DNA of 64,000 bases from Pseudohaliea sp964438205. Its GTDB lineage: Bacteria > Pseudomonadota > Gammaproteobacteria > Pseudomonadales > Halieaceae. Shown here piece by piece: positions 10,758 to 18,488 of this stretch. The stretch covers positions 34,999 to 98,998 of the forward strand of contig CAYTJQ010000002.1 of assembly GCA_964438205.1 (NCBI GenBank). Reading direction: 5' to 3'. A program made the position numbers and the translations under genes. Under the pieces are notes generated by a model. The model saw nothing but the letters and a program-made list of their open reading frames with translations. It had not been told where the DNA came from and did no database searches. The first letter of the stretch is position 1; the number at the start of each line of letters is the position of its first letter.

Positions 10758-11177
10758 TCACAGATCGTGCTTTTCCAACGCGTAGCCGCGCTCCTTGTAG
10801 AACTGCCAGGCCGCGCGCAGCGCTTGCAGGCTGGCCTCGTCGCGGGTGACCACTTCGGCGACGCGGTGGAAGCGGGGAAAGAAGGGGGGCGGCGCAAGGT
10901 TCAGGTTGATGAGCAGGTCGTCGTGGTCGCCCGGGTCCTGCCCCCAGCCGATGACGACCGCCTCGCCCGCCGCCTCGCAGACCAGGGCGTGGGGCAGGAA
11001 GGCGTCCGGGCGGAACTGCCAGAGCAGCTCGTCGAGGCTGCGCGCCTGGGCCTCGTCGGCACAGTGGAGGAACACCCGGTGGCCGCGCCCGGCGGCCTTG
11101 TTGGCGAGCCGGCAGGCAACCAGGGGCCGCCGGCCGGCGTCGCCGTCGCTGACGACGTAGAAGCCGACCCGGGTCAC
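10758..11177 (-). CDS. holC: DNA polymerase III subunit chi
   Basis: A 139-residue protein matching HolC: start VGFYVVSDGDAG, then the segment RVFLHCADEAQARSLDELLWQF and the PHALV and LLINLN motifs. Chi links the clamp loader to SSB during replication. The ATG overlaps the pepA stop by 4 bases and valS follows, the same order as in other Gammaproteobacteria, which supports the call despite low family conservation. Confidence 0.92.
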   Translation of the reverse strand: MTRVGFYVVSDGDAGRRPLVACRLANKAAGRGHRVFLHCADEAQARSLDELLWQFRPDAFLPHALVCEAAGEAVVIGWGQDPGDHDDLLINLNLAPPPFFPRFHRVAEVVTRDEASLQALRAAWQFYKERGYALEKHDL

Positions 11178-12670
11178 CGCTTCCCGGCGCGGTCGCGCAG
11201 GTAGCGGGTGAGCAGTGCAACGGGGCGCCCCGTCGCGCCCTTCGGCGAGCTGTTCCAGGCGGCGCCGGCGATGTCGAGGTGCGCCCAGCGGTACTCCTCG
11301 GTGAAGCGGGCCAGGAAGCAGGCGGCGGTCACGCTGCCCGCTTCCGGCCCGCCGATGTTGGCCAGGTCGGCGAAGTTGCTCGTCAGCTGCTTCTGGTAGT
11401 CCTCCCAGAGCGGCATGCGCCAGGCCCGGTCGTGGGCCGTGGTGCCCGCGGTGAGAAGTTCGTCGGCCAACTCGTCGTTGTTTGCATAGAGACCCGCCGC
11501 GTGCGAGCCCAGGGCCACGACGCAGGCGCCGGTCAGGGTGGCGATGTCGACGACCGCCGCCGGCTTGTAGCGGCCGGCATAGGTCAGGGCGTCGCAGAGC
11601 ACCAGGCGGCCCTCGGCGTCCGTATTCAGGACCTCGATGGTCTTGCCGGCCATCGAGGTCACCACGTCACCGGGCTTGGTTGCACTGCCGCTGGGCATGT
11701 TCTCGGCCGCGGCGACGATGGCGACCGCGTTCACGGGCAGGTCCAGCTCGCAGAGGGCGTGCACGGTGCCGAAGACGCTCGCGGCGCCGCCCATGTCGAA
11801 CTTCATCTCGTCCATCTTGGCGCCGGGCTTCAGCGATATGCCGCCGCTGTCGAAGGTGATGCCTTTGCCGACCAGCGCGTAGGGCTTCGCGCCCTTGCTG
11901 CCGCCCTTGTACTCCATGACGATCAGCTGGGCGGGCTGGTCACTGCCGGCGGAGACGGAGAGCAGGGAGCCCATGCCGAGCTCCTTCATCTGATTCTCGG
12001 AGAGGACCTTGACGGAGAGCTTCGGGTAGCGGCGGCCGAGCTTGCGCGCCTCCTTCGCGAGGTAGCTCGGGGTGCAGATGTTGCCGGGCAGGTTGGCGAG
12101 TTCGCGCGCCGTGTTCACACCGAGGCCCGTGGCGAGGCCGGCTTCGAGCGCGGCCTTCGCGCGCGCGGTGGCCAGCGCCTTGCCGGTGTTGACGACGAGG
12201 CGCTTGAGTGCGGGCTGCGGGGCCGGCTTGCTCAGGGTCTGCCGGTAGCGGTAGAGGCCGGTGACCACGCTGCGTGCGAGAAAATCGCAGAGCCATTCGC
12301 TGTCGTCCTCGCCCAGGCCGAGCTCGCCGGCATAGACCAGTACATCCGTCGCCTTGCTGTCGCGGAGGGTGCGGCCGATGGCCTCGCAGAAGGCGATCTG
12401 CACGGGGCGGTCGAACTTGCGGGCCTCGCCGCAGCCGACCAGCAGCACGCGCTTGATGGCACCGTTGCCGGGCAGCAGCAGCGTCTTGCCCTTGTCGGCG
12501 CTGAAGTCGCCCAGCTCCAGGGCGGCCTTGATGCTGCCGCCGAGCACCTTGTCGAGTTCGCGCGCCGTTGCGGTGGGCTGCTTGCCGGCGAAGACCGGCA
12601 GGACGGCGCACTGGGTGCGCGCGCTGCCCGCGTCGCTGACCTGGCGGGCGGAAACACTCAGGGTGGCCAT
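11174..12670 (-). CDS. pepA: leucyl aminopeptidase (cytosol aminopeptidase, M17)
   Basis: A 498-residue M17 aminopeptidase. The metal and catalytic residues are visible: Lys269 and Asp274 in VGKGITFDSGG, Asp292, and Asp351/Glu353/Arg355 in NTDAEGRLVLCD. It removes N-terminal residues from peptides. In E. coli, PepA also acts as a DNA-binding accessory protein and regulator; whether that holds here is not known. A good ribosome-binding site (TAAGGA) precedes the ATG. It is translationally coupled to holC through a 4-base overlap. Confidence 0.97.
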   Translation of the reverse strand: MATLSVSARQVSDAGSARTQCAVLPVFAGKQPTATARELDKVLGGSIKAALELGDFSADKGKTLLLPGNGAIKRVLLVGCGEARKFDRPVQIAFCEAIGRTLRDSKATDVLVYAGELGLGEDDSEWLCDFLARSVVTGLYRYRQTLSKPAPQPALKRLVVNTGKALATARAKAALEAGLATGLGVNTARELANLPGNICTPSYLAKEARKLGRRYPKLSVKVLSENQMKELGMGSLLSVSAGSDQPAQLIVMEYKGGSKGAKPYALVGKGITFDSGGISLKPGAKMDEMKFDMGGAASVFGTVHALCELDLPVNAVAIVAAAENMPSGSATKPGDVVTSMAGKTIEVLNTDAEGRLVLCDALTYAGRYKPAAVVDIATLTGACVVALGSHAAGLYANNDELADELLTAGTTAHDRAWRMPLWEDYQKQLTSNFADLANIGGPEAGSVTAACFLARFTEEYRWAHLDIAGAAWNSSPKGATGRPVALLTRYLRDRAGKR

Positions 12671-12749
12671 GGCTGTTCCTTACAATTTGTTTAACGGGGC
12701 GGCCAGTGTACGGCGATAGCCGGTGCAACTGAACCGTGGCCTCAGATCG

Positions 12750-13154
12750 TTACTTCTTTCGCTTCGGTACGAGGACCAGGGTGGTGCCGGATAAATAGTC
12801 GTGCCAGTAGCGGCCGCGGCGGTCGATGAGACACCAGAGGTAGCCGAGGCCTAGGCAGGCGGCGGAGAGGAGGGCGCCGAGACAGCGGAGGGCGCAGCGC
12901 GGCACCGTGAGGCGCTTCCCGGGCAGCGCGATGAGCTTTACGCGCCAGGCCTGCATGCCGAGGGTCTGCCCGCTCTTGGTCCAGAAGGCGGAGAAAAACC
13001 CGACCAGGCAGAGGAGGATGAGCCCCTGGGCGAGCCAGGGGTTCAGCGGCTGCACCGGCTTGCCGCCATCGACCAGGGCTGCGACGCCCATGGCGATCAC
13101 GAAGGCGAGCATGATTACCGGCAGCACCAGGAAGGTGTCATAGACGAGTGCCAT
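12750..13154 (-). CDS. RDD family membrane protein (true start probably upstream)
   Basis: A 134-residue RDD-type membrane protein with three hydrophobic helices (VYDTFLVLPVIMLAFVIA; GLILLCLVGFFSAFW; LGALLSAACLGLGYLW) and the family ending LIDRRGRYWHDYLSGTTLVLV. The open frame continues 22 codons upstream without a stop, and the residues there (PALPRRL before MALVYDT) fit the usual RDD N-terminus. The only start-like codon in that stretch is a CTG at 13220 that overlaps the upstream gene's TGA as CTGA, with GGAG 8 bases before it. I give the ATG coordinates but think the CTG start (156 aa) may be real. The substrate is unknown. Confidence 0.82.
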   Translation of the reverse strand: MALVYDTFLVLPVIMLAFVIAMGVAALVDGGKPVQPLNPWLAQGLILLCLVGFFSAFWTKSGQTLGMQAWRVKLIALPGKRLTVPRCALRCLGALLSAACLGLGYLWCLIDRRGRYWHDYLSGTTLVLVPKRKK

Positions 13155-13216
13155 GAGCCGCCGGGGCAGTGCCGGGCTCGGGGCGTCTTCGCTGTCGGGG
13201 GTGTGGCGCTGTTCGC

Positions 13217-13876
13217 TCAGGGTTCGAGCTCCAGGTGATCGGTGCCCGGCGGTGGTTCGTCATCCTTGCGGCGGTAGCGCTCCTCAAGCACGTCTGCGCC
13301 CGCCTCGGCGAGGTCCAGGTCCGGTGCGGCTACGGGCTCGGCGGCGGGACTCGCCGGCAGCGGCGCGTCTTCCGCGGCCAGGCCGAGTGCGGAAACGTCA
13401 GGGGGTGGCGGCACGGCGTCCCGGGGAAGGCCGGGAATGTCCTCGCCGGCGGGGGCCATGGACAGGTCGTCGGTGGCGGGTGGCGCCGGTGGTGTTGCGG
13501 CCTCCGGCCCGAGGCGCTCGCCGACGGGGGCGATGGAGAGGCTGGCCGTGTCGACATGGACCGGCGTTACCCTCTGTCGCTCCTCCGGCCGGAGGACGTC
13601 GCTGCCCGGTGCGGCGAGGCTGAGCCCCGCCCCCGCACCCCTGCTGTTGCGCGAGATGCGGGGGCGGGCTCCGGCGCGCTCCATGGCGGCCTTGTAGCGC
13701 AGGGTCTGCTCGCGGTCGAGGTTGCGGCGGATGAGGTGCGTGGCGCCGGAGAAGAGCTTGTCGAGAGTGGTATCGCCGGCGTTGAACAGCACCGCGAGGC
13801 CCTCGCGTACGCGGGCGGCGTCGTGACCGTCGAGGAGCTCCCCGGCGTAGTAGATGTTGAAGGTTTCTTCGTCCAT
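13217..13876 (-). CDS. hypothetical protein with conserved N-terminal module and Pro/Ala-rich tail
   Basis: A 219-residue protein. Residues 1-75 form a compact module: FNIYYAGELLDGHDAARVRE, then LAVLFNAGDTTLDKLFSGA and LDREQTLRYKAAMERAGA. I have seen similar modules at the N-terminus of other proteobacterial membrane or hypothetical proteins, but I cannot name a function. The rest is low-complexity, Pro/Ala/Asp-rich and probably disordered, ending DHLELEP. I start at the ATG at 13876 (MDEETFN), which has AGGTGG upstream; a longer frame to 13993 lacks a good site. It directly precedes, and appears coupled to, the RDD gene, so the pair may act together at the inner membrane. Confidence 0.65.
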   Translation of the reverse strand: MDEETFNIYYAGELLDGHDAARVREGLAVLFNAGDTTLDKLFSGATHLIRRNLDREQTLRYKAAMERAGARPRISRNSRGAGAGLSLAAPGSDVLRPEERQRVTPVHVDTASLSIAPVGERLGPEAATPPAPPATDDLSMAPAGEDIPGLPRDAVPPPPDVSALGLAAEDAPLPASPAAEPVAAPDLDLAEAGADVLEERYRRKDDEPPPGTDHLELEP

Positions 13877-14037
13877 GGGGTCCACCTGCTGTCCCCTCCA
13901 GTATAGGCGCGCGCGCAGGGGGCGGCCAAGGAAAACCCCACGGGGAATGGCTTTACTCGCGCTGCGGTGCGAAAATCGCGTCCGCGAACCCACCGGGTAT
14001 CGCCCAACTAAAATTATATTCCCAGGGGGAAACCATC

Positions 14038-16323
14038 ATGATCAGCAAGTTAGCCCCGGCCCTGACCCTGCCCGCCCTCGTCGTGCTGTCTGCCCAGGCG
14101 GCCGCCCAGGCGAATATGCTCGAGGAGGTCGTCGTGACCGCGCAGAAGCGCACGGAGAGCCTCACCGACGTGCCGATCTCGATCGGCGTGATGAGTGCGG
14201 AAGCACTGCAGAAAACCGGTGTGCGCCAGCTGCGCGAGGTCGCCGAATTCGTGCCCAACCTGACCATCTCCAACGGCAATGACAGCTCCACCGCCGTGCG
14301 CATCCGCGGCGTCGGCACCAATACGCGCAACATCGGCTTCGACACGCGGGTGGGCGTGTATGTCGACGGCGTCTATATGGGCCAGTCCCTGGCGCAGAAC
14401 CTCGACATCCTCGATCTCGAGCGCGTGGAGGTGGTGCGCGGGCCGCAGGGCACGCAGTTCGGGCGCAACACGGTGGCCGGCGCCATCAACATGATTACCA
14501 CCCGGCCCTCGGACGAGTTCGAGCTCGAGCTTCTCGGCGAGGTGGGCAACTACGACTCCTACCGCGTCGGCGCCATCGCCAACCTGCCGATCAGCGACAG
14601 CCTGGCGGCGCGGGTTTCGGTGATCGATCATGCCCGCGACGGTTTCGTCGACAACATCACCACCGGCACGGATCACAACGAGCGCGACGGCACGACGCTC
14701 CGCGGCCAGCTGGCCTGGCGCGGCGAGCGGGTGGACGTCATCCTGGCCGGGGACTACACGGAGTCGGATCGCGTGTCCTTCTTCGGCGAGGCGGTGTCGG
14801 ACTGGTCCGGCAACGTGCCGACCACGGAAGCCCCGGGTCGCTTCGATATCGCCAACGACGTCGATAACTTCGAGGAGCGTGAGATCTGGGGCACGTCCCT
14901 CAACGTCGACGTCGCCCTGGGCGACTACTCGCTGACGTCGATCACCGCGTTTCGCGATAACAGCATCGACCGCGGCCAGGATACGGACCACAGCTCCCTG
15001 TCGCTGCTGCGCGTCGAGTACCCCGACGCCTACGAACAGCTGACCCAGGAGTTCCAGCTGTTCTCCCCCGATACGGGGCGCCTCAAGTACGTGGCGGGTC
15101 TGTACCTCTACCGCGAGGAGGCGACCTCGTCCCGCCGCGCGATCGTCGGCGAGGATATCGGCATCGTCTTCGCCGGCCTGGCGCCGCCGCTGGCGCCCTT
15201 CGGACCGGCCTTCACCGACACGTTTGCCGGCACCTTCGGTGACGTCGACACGGACAGCTGGGCGGTCTACCTGAACGGTACCTACGATCTGACCGATCGC
15301 TGGACGCTCGGCTTCGGCGCCCGCTACACCGAGGAGCAGCGCGAGGTGGACTACGACCTGGTCGGCAGCGTGGTCGACCTCGGTTTCCTCACCGTGCCCA
15401 CCGCAGCCGTCTTCGGCGTGGCCGTCGGCCCCGTGGTGGACGGCCTCACGGTGCTCAACTTCCAGGACAAGCAGGACTACGACGACTTCTCACCGATGCT
15501 GAGCCTGAGCTACGCGCTTACCGAGAACAGCAACGTCTACCTTAAGTACTCGGAGGGCTTCAAGAGCGGCGGCTTCAACGTTGACTTCGTGTCCGAGGCG
15601 CTCCTCGCCGACGGCATCGACTTCGACCCCGAGACCGTCGAGTCCTGGGAACTGGGCTTCAAGGGCGAAAGCGGCGATCGCTCCCTGCGCTACAGCTTCA
15701 GCGCGTTCTACATGGAGTTCCAGGACTACCAGCTGAACCAATTCATCCAGCTGTCCAACAACACCTCGACGATCACCATCCAGAACGCGGCCGAGGTCGT
15801 GTCCGAAGGCCTCGAGGCGGAGGTCACCTGGTATCCGACCGCGTCGCTGCTGGTCAACGCATCCATCGGCTACAACAACGCCGAGTTCGACAGCTTCCCG
15901 GGTGGCGGCAGCTCACGCAACCCGGCCGGCGTGGGTGCCGACCTCGACGGCAACAAGCTGCCGCAGGCCCCGGAGTGGTCCTCGGCGCTCGCGGTGCAGT
16001 ACAACCTGCCGCTTTCCGGCCTGGGCGGTGAACTGGTCACCCGGGTGGACTGGACCTACACGGACGAGTACTACACCACCGAGGACAACGTCGAGTTCGC
16101 CAACCCCGGCAGCCCGATCGTCTGGGGCAAGGTCGACAGCTACTCGCTGCTGAACGGCCGCATCGGCTACGAGGCGAGCGACAGCTGGAGCGTCTACCTG
16201 TGGGGCCGTAACCTGCTCGACGAGGACTACAGCTTTGCCTGGCCCTCGGACTTCCTCGGCACCGCCGCCAACTTCCCGGGCGACCCCCGGACCTATGGCG
16301 TCGAGGTGACCTGGCGCATGTAG
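14038..16323 (+). CDS. TonB-dependent outer-membrane receptor
   Basis: A 761-residue receptor. It has a signal peptide (about 1-25, ending SAQAAAQA), a TonB box LEEVVVTAQKR, a plug domain (RIRGVGTN, VYVDGVYMG, VEVVRGPQGTQFGRNTVAGAINMIT) and a 22-strand barrel region ending YGVEVTWRM. The EEVVVTAQKR start is typical of receptors in Sphingomonas, Caulobacter and Halieaceae-like bacteria, many of unknown substrate. An A+T-rich patch just upstream (14006-14020, with TAAAAT and TATATT) is the probable promoter, and AGGGGGA precedes the ATG. No transport or siderophore genes are adjacent, so the substrate is open. Confidence 0.92.
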   Translation: MISKLAPALTLPALVVLSAQAAAQANMLEEVVVTAQKRTESLTDVPISIGVMSAEALQKTGVRQLREVAEFVPNLTISNGNDSSTAVRIRGVGTNTRNIGFDTRVGVYVDGVYMGQSLAQNLDILDLERVEVVRGPQGTQFGRNTVAGAINMITTRPSDEFELELLGEVGNYDSYRVGAIANLPISDSLAARVSVIDHARDGFVDNITTGTDHNERDGTTLRGQLAWRGERVDVILAGDYTESDRVSFFGEAVSDWSGNVPTTEAPGRFDIANDVDNFEEREIWGTSLNVDVALGDYSLTSITAFRDNSIDRGQDTDHSSLSLLRVEYPDAYEQLTQEFQLFSPDTGRLKYVAGLYLYREEATSSRRAIVGEDIGIVFAGLAPPLAPFGPAFTDTFAGTFGDVDTDSWAVYLNGTYDLTDRWTLGFGARYTEEQREVDYDLVGSVVDLGFLTVPTAAVFGVAVGPVVDGLTVLNFQDKQDYDDFSPMLSLSYALTENSNVYLKYSEGFKSGGFNVDFVSEALLADGIDFDPETVESWELGFKGESGDRSLRYSFSAFYMEFQDYQLNQFIQLSNNTSTITIQNAAEVVSEGLEAEVTWYPTASLLVNASIGYNNAEFDSFPGGGSSRNPAGVGADLDGNKLPQAPEWSSALAVQYNLPLSGLGGELVTRVDWTYTDEYYTTEDNVEFANPGSPIVWGKVDSYSLLNGRIGYEASDSWSVYLWGRNLLDEDYSFAWPSDFLGTAANFPGDPRTYGVEVTWRM

Positions 16324-16403
16324 CCTGCCGCAGACTGACGCCGGGGTAGCCGCGTCGCGTGCGCGCTGCCCCGGCGTTATAATCGTCCCGGGAGGTTGAC
16401 CTT

Positions 16404-16757
16404 ATGTCTGTCCAGGATCGTATCCACGAGCGGCTCGCCGCTACCTTCACGCCGCTGCACCTCGAGCTCGAGAACGAGAGCCACAGTCACAGCGTGCCGC
16501 CGAATTCCGAGACCCACTTCCGGGTGGTGCTGGTGAGCGAAGCCTTCTCGGGCAAGCGCCCGGTAGCCCGGCACCAGGCCGTGTATGCGGCGCTCGCCGA
16601 GGAGCTCGCCGGGCCGGTCCACGCCCTGGCGCTGCACACCTACGACCCGGCCGAGTGGCGCGACCGCCAGGGCGGGAGCCCCGCGTCCCCGGCGTGCCTG
16701 GGTGGCAGCAAGGGTGGCAGCAAGGGCGACAGCAGGGCGGAGGGGGGTGGCGTGTGA
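16404..16757 (+). CDS. BolA family protein with repeat-bearing C-terminal extension
   Basis: A 117-residue protein. Residues 1-85 match the BolA fold: IHERLAATFTPLHLELENES, HSVPPNSETHFRVVLVSEAF, then ARHQAVYAALAEEL and VHALALHTYDPAEW. BolA proteins partner monothiol glutaredoxins in Fe-S handling and affect cell shape. The last about 30 residues (containing GGSKGGSKGD) are an extra low-complexity tail coded partly by a 12-nt tandem repeat. The stop overlaps the GTG of trhO by 3 bases within GTGA, so the two genes are translationally coupled. Confidence 0.9.
   Translation: MSVQDRIHERLAATFTPLHLELENESHSHSVPPNSETHFRVVLVSEAFSGKRPVARHQAVYAALAEELAGPVHALALHTYDPAEWRDRQGGSPASPACLGGSKGGSKGDSRAEGGGV
16701..16736 (+). 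repeat. 12-nt tandem repeat in the bolA 3' end
   Basis: Two perfect copies of GGTGGCAGCAAG (16701-16712, 16713-16724) and a third diverged copy GGCGACAGCAGG. They are in frame and code GGSK units in the disordered BolA tail. Confidence 0.8.
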
Positions 16758-17680
16758 GCGTCGTCGTCGCCGCGCTCTACAAGTTCACGGCCCTGCCGGA
16801 CTTCCGCGAGCTGCGCGAGCCGCTGCTTGGTTTCTGCCGCGAACAGGCGGTGCGCGGTACGCTGCTGCTGGCGGAAGAGGGCATCAACGGCACCATCGCC
16901 GGCACCCGTGCCGGCATCGACGCGGTGCTGGCCCGGCTCCGGGCCGATCCGCGGCTGGCCGACCTGGAGCACAAGGAGAGCCTGCACGACGAACCGCCGT
17001 TCCTGCGCATGAAAGTGAAGCTGAAGCGCGAGATCGTCACCATGGGCGTGCCTCGGATCGACCCGCGGCGCACCGTGGGCACCTATGTCGAACCCGGCGA
17101 CTGGAACGCCCTGGTCGAAGACCCGGAGGTGCTCCTCATCGATACCCGCAACGATTACGAGATCGGCATCGGCACTTTCCGCGGTGCCGTGGACCCGGGC
17201 ACCCGCTCCTTCCGCGAGTTCCCGGCCTGGGTGAAGGCCAACCTCGACCCTTCCAGGCACCGCAAGGTGGCGATGTTCTGCACCGGCGGCATCCGTTGCG
17301 AAAAGGCCAGCGGTTACCTGCTCCAGGAGGGCTTCGAGTCCGTGTACCATCTGCGCGGCGGCATCCTTCGCTACCTCGAGGAGGTGCCGGCCGGGGAGAG
17401 TACCTGGGAGGGTGAGTGCTTCGTTTTCGATGATCGGGTCGCCGTCAACCATGACCTCGAGCGCGGCAGCTACGAGCAGTGCTTCGCCTGCCGCCGGCCG
17501 CTCTCCGCCGAGGATCGCGCCGCGCCGGAGTACGAGCCCGCGGTATCCTGCCCGCACTGCCATGACAGTCTCGACGAGGCGCGCCGGGCCCGCTTCGAGG
17601 AACGCCGCCGGCAGGCGTCCCAGGCCCGCGAGCGGGGCGAGCGTCACATCGGCGCCGCGCCGCGGCGCCGCTCGGCCTAG
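16754..17680 (+). CDS. trhO: tRNA uridine(34) hydroxylase, rhodanese-related (TrhO/YceA)
   Basis: A 308-residue protein of the TrhO (UPF0176/YceA) family, which performs oxygen-dependent hydroxylation of uridine 34 in some tRNAs, the first step to ho5U/cmo5U. It has an N-terminal acylphosphatase-like domain (YKFTALPDFRELREPLLGFC), a rhodanese domain with the active loop CTGGIRCEKA (Cys176, Cys182) and a C-terminal Cys cluster (CFACRRPL, SCPHCH) that may bind zinc. I start at the GTG at 16754, which overlaps the bolA stop as GTGA; a longer in-frame ATG at 16655 would lie inside bolA and add a low-complexity segment. Confidence 0.92.
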   Translation: MSVVVAALYKFTALPDFRELREPLLGFCREQAVRGTLLLAEEGINGTIAGTRAGIDAVLARLRADPRLADLEHKESLHDEPPFLRMKVKLKREIVTMGVPRIDPRRTVGTYVEPGDWNALVEDPEVLLIDTRNDYEIGIGTFRGAVDPGTRSFREFPAWVKANLDPSRHRKVAMFCTGGIRCEKASGYLLQEGFESVYHLRGGILRYLEEVPAGESTWEGECFVFDDRVAVNHDLERGSYEQCFACRRPLSAEDRAAPEYEPAVSCPHCHDSLDEARRARFEERRRQASQARERGERHIGAAPRRRSA

Positions 17681-17687
17681 GCCGTCA

Positions 17688-17753
17688 GCCCGTCCCGCCA
17701 GCCTTTCCCGCCAGCCTTTCCCGCAAGCCCTTCCCTTCAGCCCTTCCCTTTCA
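17688..17753. repeat. 13-nt tandem array, five units, between convergent genes
   Basis: Units start at 17688, 17701, 17714, 17727 and 17740: GCCCGTCCCGCCA, GCCTTTCCCGCCA, GCCTTTCCCGCAA, GCCCTTCCCTTCA and a 14-nt GCCCTTCCCTTTCA. The array fills the gap between the trhO stop (17680) and the protease. The last unit contains the protease stop codon (17751-17753). The strand bias is strong, with pyrimidines on the plus strand. Confidence 0.85.
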
Positions 17754-18488
17754 GTGCAGCCGGCGGATCACCGCGGGCAGGAAGCGCGCCGCGGGCACGT
17801 AGATGCTGCGCCCGCTGCTGTCCCCCCGCGACAGTACCCCCACCAGGCGGCCACCGTGGAAGGCGCCGCCCCCGGATGCCCCCTTGTAGGCAAGGCAGTC
17901 GGTCAGCCGGTCCGCGCCGCTGGTGCCAGTCACCCGGCAGGCCGGGTCGTAGGTGAGCCGCTCCCCCCCGGCACCGAGGCCCGGGTCTCCGGAAAAGCCG
18001 GCCATGGCGAGGCGGGCGCCCGGTGCCACGGTGCGCCCGTCCAGCTGGGCGGTGGCCCCCCGCCCCGCGGGGATCGGCGGGTCCAGTTCCAGGAGGGCCC
18101 AGTCCGCGGCCATGCCGCCGCCGCTGGCTACGGCCCGGGCCTGGCTCTGCAGGGCGTCGCCGGCGAGGCCGGTAAGCTCGAAGCGGATCGCCCGGGATAG
18201 GTCCGTGTAGTACTCGAGGCAGTGCCAGGCGCTGAGGACGAACTTCGCATCACCGCCGCCCGGCGGTGCCAGCAGGGTGCCGCTGCAGCGCTCGTCGTAG
18301 TGACGCCGGCGCCCGTCCTCCACACGGCTCGTGGGAATGGCCAGGCGACCGACGGAGCGCAGCCACGGCGGCGCGTCGCCCGCCGCGGACAGTCGCCGTT
18401 CCGCCGCGCCGGGGCCGGCGAGGGCCGGGACCGGCGCGACGACAGGGAGGAGGGCGAGGAGCAGCCCCCATGCCAGCCGCTGCGCCAT
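17751..18488 (-). CDS. secreted trypsin-like serine protease
   Basis: A 245-residue protein with a signal peptide (about 1-24, ending PVPALAG) and a chymotrypsin-fold domain. The triad is visible as His88 (SAWHCL), Asp128 (ADWALLEL) and Ser204 (KGASGGG). The Cys67/Cys89 and Cys183/Cys197 spacing suggests two disulfides, fitting a periplasmic or extracellular enzyme. GGG replaces the usual GGP after the nucleophile. It is a single-domain protein without PDZ domains, unlike the DegP at 43231. The target is unknown. The ATG is directly next to the sthA stop on the same strand. Confidence 0.85.
   Translation of the reverse strand: MAQRLAWGLLLALLPVVAPVPALAGPGAAERRLSAAGDAPPWLRSVGRLAIPTSRVEDGRRRHYDERCSGTLLAPPGGGDAKFVLSAWHCLEYYTDLSRAIRFELTGLAGDALQSQARAVASGGGMAADWALLELDPPIPAGRGATAQLDGRTVAPGARLAMAGFSGDPGLGAGGERLTYDPACRVTGTSGADRLTDCLAYKGASGGGAFHGGRLVGVLSRGDSSGRSIYVPAARFLPAVIRRLH

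Noticed and set aside
17688..17753. 13-nt array as a CRISPR
   Set aside because: Units are contiguous with no spacers, are too short and no cas genes are present.
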